A stretch of DNA of 64,000 nt from Candidatus Electrothrix scaldis (GTDB lineage Bacteria > Desulfobacterota > Desulfobulbia > Desulfobulbales > Desulfobulbaceae). How positions within the stretch are numbered: position 1 is the first letter of the stretch; each line of letters opens with the position of its first letter. Positions 9,361 through 17,568 of the stretch are shown piece after piece. The notes below the pieces were generated by a model. That model was not told the DNA's origin. It was given only the letters and a program-made list of their open reading frames with translations, and made no database searches. The DNA is taken from NCBI GenBank assembly GCA_033584155.1, contig CP138355.1, positions 2,185,501 through 2,249,500 of the forward strand. The letters are read 5' to 3'. A program made the translations under genes and the position numbers.

Positions 9361-9397
9361 GGCCCCTGCCCCTTTGGGTGGGGTATTAAGAAAAAAA
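9361..9397 (-). promoter_or_regulatory. Leader hairpin before rsmI, shared with eno leader
   Basis: Read in the rsmI direction, a T-run and CTTAATACCCC are followed by a C-rich/G-rich hairpin directly before the ATG. The same arrangement (T-run, CTTAATACCCC, hairpin) precedes eno at 25886-25920. The shared 17 bases are longer than expected from general composition, but function is unknown. The rest of the gap to 9664 shows no supportable gene. Confidence 0.4.
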
Positions 9398-9664
9398 TGT
9401 TTTGTTGATATGCCGCAGGTAGCGGGGTGTCAGACCAGGAGCTTCGCAATGAGAAAACAGGTGGGAAGCAAAACAGGTTAAATCCTCTCGGAATCGTCCA
9501 TTCACTTGTACCTTATTCAGCCTATTCTTTCAGCCTCTTTCATCTGATAATGAGAAAAAAGTTCATTTTGGCGAACGGAAATGGTACCCTACAGGTATTA
9601 CAGGAATTGACCATATACTCTATATATGGCATGGCACGACAACTCACCAAGTTCGTAAAGTGAA

Positions 9665-10015
9665 ATGAAGGGAAAGACGATACTGGCATTGGGCATAGGT
9701 TTGGGAATATTTCTTACGAGCTGCGGTTCAGAACGGCCGTTTTCCGCTCGATATACCTCTCCTAACCAGGTTATTATTACCTATCAGGGGAAACAGTATA
9801 CTCTGAATCGCTATGGTATTGCCGCTTCAGTTCCTTTTGCTTATCGCTTTGAAGATGACGGCGATCTTGATTTGACGATCGGCGGTAAACTGTATGAAGT
9901 GGATAGCCCTTATGATAGAGATAAGGATAAGAAAAAAGTTAAGAAAAAGAAACCTATGAAAAAGTCTGTGAAAAAGACTGCCCGGACAAAGCCAAACACC
10001 AAGACGAAACGATAA
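9665..10015 (+). CDS. Small lipoprotein with basic lysine-rich tail
   Basis: The 116-residue protein has a signal peptide with a clear lipobox (FLTSC, cysteine near residue 21), so it should be lipidated and anchored to a membrane. The mature part has short beta-like segments (NQVIITYQGKQYTLNRYG) and ends in about 30 residues made almost only of K, R, T, P and S. Such a tail could bind nucleic acid, polyphosphate or lipopolysaccharide. I do not recognise a family. It lies 23 bp before the K+ channel gene on the same strand and is probably co-transcribed. Confidence 0.7.
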   Translation: MKGKTILALGIGLGIFLTSCGSERPFSARYTSPNQVIITYQGKQYTLNRYGIAASVPFAYRFEDDGDLDLTIGGKLYEVDSPYDRDKDKKKVKKKKPMKKSVKKTARTKPNTKTKR

Positions 10016-10038
10016 GGCCATAGGGCTCGGCAGAGGCG

Positions 10039-11055
10039 ATGAAAAACAGACTCAAAAGGCTGTATCTTTTTTTTCAACGGGAGAATTTGCTCTATCTCCT
10101 TGGCTTGATTCTTGGAATGATCCTGTGCAGCAGTGCATTGATCGCATTTTTTGAGGAGAAGCTTTCCTTTAGCGATGGGGTATGGTGGAGCATTGTTACG
10201 CTGACAACAGTGGGGTATGGTGACATTTCCCCGGCAACTCCGGCTGGCCGCATATTGGCTGTTGTTATTATGTTTTTCGGCATAGGCCTGCTGGGTACGC
10301 TCAGTGCAGGGCTTGCCTCGATTTTGATCAACAGAAAGATGAGGGAGAATAGGGGAATGTGTCCTGCAACATTTGAAGAACATATTATCATTTGTGAATG
10401 GAACCATCGGGCAAAGGCTATTTTGAACGAGTTGCGGGCTGATCCCCAGACTGAGCAGACCCCTGTGGTGTTGATTGCCGATATAGAAGAAGTTCCGCTT
10501 GAGGACCCTTATTTGGTCTTTATTCGCGGAGTGGTTTGCGAGGAAACTCTGGAAAAGGCCCATCTGAAAAAGGCGCAAACGATTATTGTGCTCGGGGACG
10601 ATACTGCAGAGCCCACTGCCCGTGATGCCAAGGTGGTGCTCACCACGCTGGCCGTTGAAAGCATGAATCCCCATGTGTATAGTGTAGTTGAATTGGTGGA
10701 TAAGAAAAACGAGGCCCATTGTCTCCGCGCCAATGCAGACGAAATTATTATCGGCAGCGAGTTGAGCAGTCATCTGATTGCCAGTGCTGCTTCTGACCAC
10801 GGTATCAGTCGGGTTGTGACGGAATTGCTGAGCAGTCGCTATGGTAATGAACTCTATTCCATGCCAGTCCCGGAGAGCATGGCCGGAAAAAATTTTCTGG
10901 ATGTCTTTATTGCTATGAAGACAGAGCATAACATCACGGTCTTTGGTGTGCAGAAGGGGAGGGCAGGGGAGTTTATCCCTAATCCCAATGCTGAGTATTG
11001 CCTTGCGCCTGATGATTTGCTCCTGGTGATTTCGAAAGATCGGATCAGAAAGTAA
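10039..11055 (+). CDS. Two-TM potassium channel with C-terminal RCK (TrkA-N/TrkA-C) domains
   Basis: The protein is a MthK-like K+ channel subunit. TM1 spans about residues 17-37, the pore helix and selectivity filter TTVGYGD lie at 56-62, and TM2 spans about 72-95. A cytoplasmic RCK_N domain starts at 113 (EHIIICEWNHRAKAI) and an RCK_C domain ends the protein (FGVQKGRAGEFIPNP...DDLLLVIS). The Rossmann GxGxxG loop is replaced by CEWNHRA, so classical NAD binding is unlikely; related channels with ICGWN-type loops are gated by other ligands. A GAGGCG ribosome-binding site lies just before the ATG. A tetramer in the inner membrane is expected. Confidence 0.9.
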   Translation: MKNRLKRLYLFFQRENLLYLLGLILGMILCSSALIAFFEEKLSFSDGVWWSIVTLTTVGYGDISPATPAGRILAVVIMFFGIGLLGTLSAGLASILINRKMRENRGMCPATFEEHIIICEWNHRAKAILNELRADPQTEQTPVVLIADIEEVPLEDPYLVFIRGVVCEETLEKAHLKKAQTIIVLGDDTAEPTARDAKVVLTTLAVESMNPHVYSVVELVDKKNEAHCLRANADEIIIGSELSSHLIASAASDHGISRVVTELLSSRYGNELYSMPVPESMAGKNFLDVFIAMKTEHNITVFGVQKGRAGEFIPNPNAEYCLAPDDLLLVISKDRIRK

Positions 11056-11172
11056 TCCAATAGAAAATTTACTGGTCCTCCTTGCCCTGCTTTGCTCGCA
11101 TGTACAGGCGGGGATGAGATAAATAACAAGCCGGAGAGCCCGAGTTCTGTTGTTCCGCTGGATGGAGTATTT

Positions 11173-14100
11173 ATGAGAGAGCTTCTGCTGCTTGATCTTG
11201 CCGGGTTTCGTTGCGGTGTTTGGAAAGAAGAAATACTTTCCCATGATGAACAGAGCATACACTGGCTGACAGATAAGGAAGGGCCTGTCAGGGCTATCGC
11301 CATGATGGGAGCGCACCCGGTCAGCCTGGTGGATCTTTCTTATTGTCTCGGGCTTGCACCTGCCCGGAGAGGTCGCATATATCCGGTGCTCGTTCCTGCT
11401 GGCCACGATTTTTCTATCGGCTTTGTTGTCGAGCAAAAGCTAGGGGAAGTACAGGTGTCTGCTTCCGCTGTTTTTTCTCTGCCCACCTACGTACAAACCT
11501 CCTCTATTGACAGCTGCGTTGAGCTCGACGGTGAACTTGTCCCTCTGATTAATATTCAGGCTATCCATACCCAGGTGTCACAGGGTAGTTATGTCACTCA
11601 GGCGCCGCTGTTGCAGCTTCCAGCCCAAAAAGAGGAGAAGGCGTCCTCTCTCAGTGCTCTTCGGGGATTTAGCTATAATAAGAAATCCTTTGTTGCCTCT
11701 GTTGATTATTTTGCTTCAGAGCAGGCCTTATCTCCTGGATCTCTTACCACGCTTCCGCTTCTGCCTTCCTTTGTCCGGGGGATCACGCTCCATCATCAGC
11801 AAGTCCTCACCGTTCTTGATATTGGGAGATATCTGCAACTGGGGACAGAGACAGAAGGACAGGATGAAAAATGGCTGATAAGCACGGTTGCCGGACAAGG
11901 CTTTGCCTTTGTTATTCATGATGACCAGGGTATGTTGCCTGCTGAAGCTGTTGCCCTGATCCTGTTGCCGTTGCTGATTCGTTCTGACTGGCGGCAGCAG
12001 GCTGTCCTTTATTCCCGGAAGATTATTCCTGTGCTTGATATCCGGGCGCTACTTTCCTGTCAGACCCATGAAATGGGATATCCCACCTTGGCTCCGCGTT
12101 TGCAGGCAGACAGCTCTTTTGAAGCGGCATTTGGTCAGGAGCAGGTCGAGATAGTGGAGTTCTCTCTCTGTAGCATGGTGCATGCCCTTCCTGATATTGA
12201 GGTGCTTGATACCTTCCCTTTTACGCATTGTCAGAAGCTTACCGAAACCAGAGGGCTTGTTGCTGGGGTGACTCTCTATAAGGACGAACTCCTTCCTGTG
12301 CTGGATCCAGCTCGCTGTTTCGGGCGCACATCCCAGCCTACGCCAACATGGACCTTGCTTCTGGTCTGTAATGGCGATCTACGTGCCCTTGTTCTGGTGG
12401 AAGAGGTTCTGGGGAAACGGTCTCTCAATATCAGCGAGCAGCGCCAGCTCCCCTTTACGGTCCCCCATTCCTGTGTATATGGTTGCTATCCGATGGCCAG
12501 CCGAGTGGGTTTGATTCTCAATATCCTGGCTCTGACCGTATATTTTGATGACGAGCAGTCCAGTGAGCTGTTCCTCTTTGCAGACGACTTGCTGCCTCCT
12601 GTTCTGGAAACTCAGGAGCAGCAGGAGGGGATTGACTCGAATATCGAACAGGGAGATCAGGTTGGTGATGCTAGTGAAGCTGTTGCCTCGGTTATTGGTC
12701 AGGAAGAGGGGGGGGATGAGAATGCGCTTCCTGCGGTACGAGAGGAAAGCGTGGAGGATGATCTTTCTCCATTTCCTGTATCTGGCGACCTTCCTCTCCC
12801 TCCTCTTGTTGACGAAGGGGAGGGAGAGGGAGATGATTCGTATCATGCATTGGAAGAAAAAGAACCTGTTGCATCCTGGGATTTAGAAGAGAAAGCCTCG
12901 CTCCTCCTCAGAGAAGAGCAAGATAGTTTGGTGAAGGCTGTTGTAGCCTCAATGCTGACCCGAAAGGCAGGTGAAGATGCTGATTCGGCAACAGGAGAGA
13001 GCTTTGCTGATGCTTCCCTTTACGATGTTGCCGGTTTGGACGAGAGCGAGGAAACTGAGGATATCTTTTCCTCTGTTGTCGCCGCAATGCTGACTGGGAA
13101 TGGGCACGATTTAGATGAAGAGGCGTGGGATATACCGGAACTTCGCCCTGCGCTAAAAGATGGAGATACTTCGGCCTCTGATGCAGGTGGTGAGGAAGGT
13201 GATGAGGAAACGCAGAAAGAAGAAGCCTCTCAGAAAACAGAGCTGCATGCCGATGCTTTGCCTCCATCCTCTGAGATGGAACTCCCCGATGAAGCAGAAT
13301 CCTCGTTCAATGCCGCTCCTGTTTTATTGACAGAAGAGCCAGATGCGGTAGTGAACTCTACCTTGGCATTAATACTTCAAGGGAAAACGGAGGCACCGGA
13401 TGAGCAGGTTTCGGGTGATGAAAACGATGACGAGGAAGAAGACTCTTTCGATGTTGCAGCGGCAGAGGCGGTAGATTCTGAGAAGGATACGGAGCCGGTT
13501 TCCTTGACTGATGAGCAGGAACAACTACTGCAATCCTCTCTGGTTGAGGCCTTTTTGGCACAGGGAGAGGGTGCTGGTCCCTCCTCTTTGTCAGAAGGTG
13601 GAGTAGAAGAGCAGGCGGTGGCTCCCCTGGATGTTCGTACAGAGGAACAAGATGCCTTGTTGCAATACTCGATGGAAGCAGCCTCTTTTCAAGAGGAGGA
13701 TGGAAGAACTATAAGAGCAGCTGGCGAGGAACAGGATGATTGGGAAGCAGAGGATATTTTTGCGGCCTTGGATGATCCAGCGGATGACGAAAAACATCAT
13801 ACTGTAGATGACCCCCTGGAGGTCCCTAAAGAAGAGCAAGGCTTTTCTGACCTTTTTCCAGAGGAAGAAGATCCTTTGCATGCAGAATTAGAGGAGATGG
13901 GAGGCAGTACAGGTCAATTTGCTACAGACCAACTTGAGCAGGAGAACGAGGCTCCAGAGAGAAAAGCCTTGGGGGAACGTACAGCCGTTGATCAGGAAAA
14001 TGACGGAAGATTTATCCACGATCAGTTGGATGGAGGTGCTGTCAGGCTTGAACTTTTTGATATTTCGGTTGAGAAAGAGCATGTAGAGAAAGAAGCAGGT

Positions 14101-15822
14101 CGAAAATCTGCTCCCCCCTTGGAGGAGGGCACGCCTACAAGTTTTTCTAATATTTTGCAAAGTACTTATGCCTTTCCAGAGCTTGAAGAGTTTGCTGAGC
14201 AGATTGCAGAGACAGAACAGGTAACGCCTCCCTTTATTGAACCGCCTGCCGATTTTGTGAAAAAGGCGGAGTTCCCGACGCTCTTGTCCCCGGACCCAAG
14301 GAACATTAAGAAGCGACTTGATACCTTGAGACGGAAAGAGGATGAATTTCTTTTTCAGGGGGTAATCCATGATGAGCAGGAAGATGAAGAACCGCAGGAG
14401 CTTGTCTCTGGGAAAGAGGACTGGCGTATAAAGGTGTGGAAGATACTCTTTTTGCTCGCTCTGCTTTGCGGATTTTTGCTCTGGTTTTTTGTTCTTCGCC
14501 ATGATGAGATTCCACAAGGAAAATTTATAGAACCGGAGCCTCAACGTGTACAAGTTGGGCAAGTTAGTCGTGAAGTTGATGGCGAGGGAGCAGATAAAGA
14601 GCCTGTTGCGGTTCAGGAGGTTGAGTCCGGGAAAAAGGTGGAGGATGCTGTTCAGGGGGGGGATACCTCTGCAAAGGAATCAGATCAGAGTACGATGGAA
14701 TATCATGTTCCAGCCGAAGGTATCTCAGAAAAAAAATTAGATGAGCAAGCTACACAGGGTGAAGCCTTTGTGCAAGAAGACGCGACTAATGAACAAGCGG
14801 GACAGGTTATTCCTGGAGCAATAATAGGTACTAAGCCTGCTGCCGGAGATTCTCAAGGTGTGATGGAGTTTGCTGAAGAGAGCCCTTCAGAGCAAACAGA
14901 GGGAGCTGAGTCCATAATGCAGGAGAAGAAGGAAGAGGGACCGTCAGGTGGGCAGGGCGAGGAAGCTGAGAGAACAGATTCTTTGTATGAAAAACATCTT
15001 GATGATAATACGCTGGTCGAGGCGAGTAAGCCTATAAAAGAAGCTGAAGAGAATGTACCCGAAGATATGGGGCAATACGATAGTGCTCGTACAGGCATGA
15101 CTGCGGTACTAAAGAGGATAGGGAAAGTGGCCCGAAAACCTGATTCGGTGCGTCAGAAGGAAATGATTGCTGAAGAAAAGCTAAAAAAAGATGAGAGCTC
15201 AGAAATGCAGCCTTTTCTAGAAAATTCTCTGGAAAACTCTCAGGAATTACCTCAGGAAGTTCAAGAACCCCAGGGTGCGAATGGAAAAGATGCGGTAAAG
15301 TCTGAGGGAAAAATGCCTACGCAGGAGGGGGCTCAGCAGGAACATACTATTGAACAAAGCCGCACGATAAAACCTCCTCCTCTTTTTTTGAAAAGGCCAG
15401 ATGCTGGAATTCCTTTTGTTGCAGATTTTGCTGAGGAACAAGAAAAAGGGCAAAGGAAACCACAGGAAGAACGACAGGAAAATAAGCAGGATAAGGCGGG
15501 GCATAATAAGGTCTCAGAGATTAATTCTGATATCAGCGTAGATAACAGCCCTGTAGCTGGTGTTGATAACGTAGAAAGTAAGACCGGTGGCAGAAACGAG
15601 AGTGAAGTAGAGCCAAAAGATACTGTCTCCATACCTCTTGAAGAAAAGACCACAAAAGACCAGGCTCATCACACTGTCAGCAAAGGAGAGACACTCTGGA
15701 AGATTTCTGAACAATATACTGGAAGTGGCTTTAACTACCCTGATGTGGCCAAGAAAAATAAAATTGCGAACCCTGATTTGATTTATCCTAATCAACAGGT
15801 TGAATTGCCTGCCAAGAAATAA
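11173..15822 (+). CDS. Large transmembrane protein: three CheW-like domains, acidic linker, TM helix, periplasmic LysM
   Basis: I chose ATG 11173 because GGAG lies five bases upstream and the CheW-like fold starts there; a TTG at 11092 would add 27 unconvincing residues. Residues 1-470 contain three consecutive CheW-like units, each with beta strands ending in motifs such as ELVPLINIQAI, KIIPVLDIRALL and ELLPVLDPARCF. A very acidic, low-complexity region follows to about 1080. A TM helix (near ILFLLALLCGFLLWFFVL, about residues 1088-1108) leads to a charged region and a C-terminal LysM (HTVSKGETLWKISEQY, about 1498-1545). LysM binds peptidoglycan. CheW domains couple receptors to CheA kinases. 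The build recalls FimV (LysM, TM, acidic stretch) but the orientation is reversed. Function is inferred only. Confidence 0.8.
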   Translation: MRELLLLDLAGFRCGVWKEEILSHDEQSIHWLTDKEGPVRAIAMMGAHPVSLVDLSYCLGLAPARRGRIYPVLVPAGHDFSIGFVVEQKLGEVQVSASAVFSLPTYVQTSSIDSCVELDGELVPLINIQAIHTQVSQGSYVTQAPLLQLPAQKEEKASSLSALRGFSYNKKSFVASVDYFASEQALSPGSLTTLPLLPSFVRGITLHHQQVLTVLDIGRYLQLGTETEGQDEKWLISTVAGQGFAFVIHDDQGMLPAEAVALILLPLLIRSDWRQQAVLYSRKIIPVLDIRALLSCQTHEMGYPTLAPRLQADSSFEAAFGQEQVEIVEFSLCSMVHALPDIEVLDTFPFTHCQKLTETRGLVAGVTLYKDELLPVLDPARCFGRTSQPTPTWTLLLVCNGDLRALVLVEEVLGKRSLNISEQRQLPFTVPHSCVYGCYPMASRVGLILNILALTVYFDDEQSSELFLFADDLLPPVLETQEQQEGIDSNIEQGDQVGDASEAVASVIGQEEGGDENALPAVREESVEDDLSPFPVSGDLPLPPLVDEGEGEGDDSYHALEEKEPVASWDLEEKASLLLREEQDSLVKAVVASMLTRKAGEDADSATGESFADASLYDVAGLDESEETEDIFSSVVAAMLTGNGHDLDEEAWDIPELRPALKDGDTSASDAGGEEGDEETQKEEASQKTELHADALPPSSEMELPDEAESSFNAAPVLLTEEPDAVVNSTLALILQGKTEAPDEQVSGDENDDEEEDSFDVAAAEAVDSEKDTEPVSLTDEQEQLLQSSLVEAFLAQGEGAGPSSLSEGGVEEQAVAPLDVRTEEQDALLQYSMEAASFQEEDGRTIRAAGEEQDDWEAEDIFAALDDPADDEKHHTVDDPLEVPKEEQGFSDLFPEEEDPLHAELEEMGGSTGQFATDQLEQENEAPERKALGERTAVDQENDGRFIHDQLDGGAVRLELFDISVEKEHVEKEAGRKSAPPLEEGTPTSFSNILQSTYAFPELEEFAEQIAETEQVTPPFIEPPADFVKKAEFPTLLSPDPRNIKKRLDTLRRKEDEFLFQGVIHDEQEDEEPQELVSGKEDWRIKVWKILFLLALLCGFLLWFFVLRHDEIPQGKFIEPEPQRVQVGQVSREVDGEGADKEPVAVQEVESGKKVEDAVQGGDTSAKESDQSTMEYHVPAEGISEKKLDEQATQGEAFVQEDATNEQAGQVIPGAIIGTKPAAGDSQGVMEFAEESPSEQTEGAESIMQEKKEEGPSGGQGEEAERTDSLYEKHLDDNTLVEASKPIKEAEENVPEDMGQYDSARTGMTAVLKRIGKVARKPDSVRQKEMIAEEKLKKDESSEMQPFLENSLENSQELPQEVQEPQGANGKDAVKSEGKMPTQEGAQQEHTIEQSRTIKPPPLFLKRPDAGIPFVADFAEEQEKGQRKPQEERQENKQDKAGHNKVSEINSDISVDNSPVAGVDNVESKTGGRNESEVEPKDTVSIPLEEKTTKDQAHHTVSKGETLWKISEQYTGSGFNYPDVAKKNKIANPDLIYPNQQVELPAKK

Positions 15823-16097
15823 TTTTTTCCTTCACCCTCACTGAGTTTTCGGTGGGCACTTTCCCTCTTTGTACCTGACTAAAAACTACGATTATTGGAG
15901 AGCGTTGGGTGTTTTTTTGCCTGAAACTAAGAATTGTTACCGAGAGTGTATAGAGTTGTGATATAGTTATCCTAGTGACCGGAAGTCAGGACTTTTCTTC
16001 TGTCATGACGATTCTGTCTTGGAGATCTAGACAGAGAATGTGGAATGTATTTCCTTACCTGATAAGAACAGTTGCTTGAGCAAATGAGGCAATAACC
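15823..16097. other. Intergenic gap, 275 bp
   Basis: I see no coding frame. A weak stem (CTCACTGA...TCGGTGGG, near 15838-15857) follows the LysM gene but has no T-run after it. The final 30 bases before 16098 carry GAGG, a usable ribosome-binding site for the next gene. Confidence 0.4.
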
Positions 16098-16964
16098 ATG
16101 AAACGAGCGATAACGGTCGGGTTGCTTGTGTTGGGCAGTGGTTTGTTACTGCTATGGAGCGTGCAACACGATGGGGGGGCTAGTTTTTTTCAGGATTTCG
16201 GCTTGGGACTGACTGGGCAAAACACAACCTCTGTTGTGAAGATTCAGCCTGTTGTGCCGCCGGTTATAGAGCTTATTGATAAAGAGCAAGGCTCCCTGAG
16301 GACAAGGCCACGAGCAGGTACTGAAGTAGAATCTGTTATGGAACTTGCTATGGAGAAACCTCCCATAGACGAGAGCGATGCTTTACATGTGCCATCGCTA
16401 CCCTCTTCTTCTTTCTCTTCGATGGGGCTTGCACTGGAAGTCTCTGGGCAGGGAATGCTCACAACAGAGAGCGAATCGGCAAAAAAGGAAAACGATACCG
16501 TAGAGGGAAATCAGGAAGAAAAAAGCTATGACCCCGCAATATTAGATACTGTTTTGTGTGCAGAAGAAAAGGCAGATTCATCGGCCTTAAGGGTTCTGCA
16601 AATTGGGCGTGAAATGAGTCTGGAGCGGAAAGAAGTGGTTCAGGGCGGTTGTTGGAATTATGTGGATACAGTATATAATCGTGCCGGATATTCCGAAAAA
16701 AAACGGCAGGTCGTTTTCCAAGGAGGACGCGAGACAGGGCTGTATGCCGACAGAGAGATGATCCGACCAGGAGACTGGTTGTTTTATATTAATCACGATT
16801 ATCGCGAGGCACGGCATAGCGCTATCTTTGTTGATTGGCTTGATTATGAAAAGCAGATAGGACTGATGCTGAGCTATGGCGGGGAAGGACGAGGTGAACC
16901 GGCGAGCTACAGTGCCTATAATCTGAGTCAGGTCTATAATATCATTCGTCCCGTAAAGGAATAG
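16098..16964 (+). CDS. Exported protein with papain-like (NlpC/P60-type) C-terminal domain
   Basis: The 288-residue protein has an N-terminal signal anchor (VGLLVLGSGLLLLWS), a disordered linker rich in S, E and P up to about 150, and a compact C-terminal domain. That domain shows GGCWNYVDTVYNRAGY with the putative nucleophile Cys near 184, then PGDWLFYIN and RHSAIFVDW with a His near 240. This is the Cys...His order of the NlpC/P60 superfamily, which cuts peptidoglycan peptides or related amides. The end of the domain (NLSQVYNIIRP) is well conserved-looking. Its position after the LysM protein suggests a shared envelope role. Enzyme class is inferred from pattern; a structural match would settle it. 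Confidence 0.65.
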   Translation: MKRAITVGLLVLGSGLLLLWSVQHDGGASFFQDFGLGLTGQNTTSVVKIQPVVPPVIELIDKEQGSLRTRPRAGTEVESVMELAMEKPPIDESDALHVPSLPSSSFSSMGLALEVSGQGMLTTESESAKKENDTVEGNQEEKSYDPAILDTVLCAEEKADSSALRVLQIGREMSLERKEVVQGGCWNYVDTVYNRAGYSEKKRQVVFQGGRETGLYADREMIRPGDWLFYINHDYREARHSAIFVDWLDYEKQIGLMLSYGGEGRGEPASYSAYNLSQVYNIIRPVKE

Positions 16965-17060
16965 GGCTGGGTGGAAAAGGAGGATGGAGCGCCAGTGCCC
17001 ATCTTTCTCCAATGTTTTGCTTTGTTGAGCCTATATGGTCAAATTTTATTTTAGCCTTTC

Positions 17061-17205
17061 GGGCCGAGGCCAATACAACATGAACATGAGCTTGGCCGGT
17101 TTTACCGACCATTTTTATATTACACTCCATCCCGGCCCACCGGGCCGGGGCAACAAGATATGAAAGGGGAGGCTTGGTTGGTTTCACCGATCATTTCCAT
17201 ATAAA
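17061..17205 (+). repeat. Tandemly duplicated leader element before the 17223 gene
   Basis: Two diverged copies about 81 bp apart (17061-17121 and 17142-17203) share CGGGCCG, ATGA, GCTTGG, GGTTT, ACCGA, CATTT and ATAT in order. Each contains a near-palindrome (GGCCGGTTTTACCGACC in the first). A perfect hairpin CCCGGCCC-acc-GGGCCGGG at 17132-17150 overlaps the start of the second copy. A third copy of the core lies at 59638-59671 before the M48 protease. It fits a cis-regulatory leader, but the mechanism is unknown. Confidence 0.55.
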
Positions 17206-17222
17206 TGAGGAGGTATTAAGTT

Positions 17223-17555
17223 ATGCGTCAATTTGTCATAGATGAGCTGTCTTTTCTTGAGCACGATAACCTGGATAATTATTTGAAACGGACTTTGAAG
17301 CCCGGCCCTATGGAGGGAGTTTTTTGGCTTGAACTTCCCAAGGAGCTACTCGCTTTGACGCAGTTGAATCATCCTGATTGTGGTCCTTTCTACTTTTCTA
17401 TTCTGTTAGAAAAGACAGAGGTTCGCATCGAGTTTCTTGTGCGTAGCTCCAGCAATATACGCTGCTCCTGTATTGACTGGGCAACACCGGAACAGCGTAA
17501 GTTTGTCCTTGACTTCATAGATAATATGATCAAGGAAGAGTATATTATGGTGTGA
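17223..17555 (+). CDS. Small conserved-looking cytosolic protein, unknown function
   Basis: A strong ribosome-binding site (GAGGAGG, 17208-17214) precedes the ATG at a normal distance, and the 110 residues have a folded, soluble composition (VFWLELPKELLALTQLNH, then beta-rich VRIEFLVRSSSNIRCSC). Two close cysteines occur in RCSC. No family is recognised. The unusual duplicated leader upstream suggests regulated expression. It converges on the topoisomerase gene, whose stop lies 13 bp away on the other strand. Confidence 0.7.
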   Translation: MRQFVIDELSFLEHDNLDNYLKRTLKPGPMEGVFWLELPKELLALTQLNHPDCGPFYFSILLEKTEVRIEFLVRSSSNIRCSCIDWATPEQRKFVLDFIDNMIKEEYIMV

Positions 17556-17568
17556 GTTACTCCATAGC

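Noticed and set aside
9629-9650. Sigma54-like TGGCACG sequence before the lipoprotein gene
   Set aside because: The required GC element at -12 is missing at the right distance.
9427-9663. 78-codon plus-strand frame before the lipoprotein
   Set aside because: No ribosome-binding site, odd composition, and it spans the probable promoter region.
11092-11172. Upstream TTG start with a lipobox-like LACTGG for the CheW/LysM protein
   Set aside because: No hydrophobic signal peptide precedes it, and a signal-like stretch (LVLLALLCSHVQA) lies in another frame that stops at once. ATG 11173 has a good ribosome-binding site.
9910-11436. 508-codon minus-strand frame opposite the K+ channel
   Set aside because: Antisense shadow with no domain, crossing two well-supported plus-strand genes.
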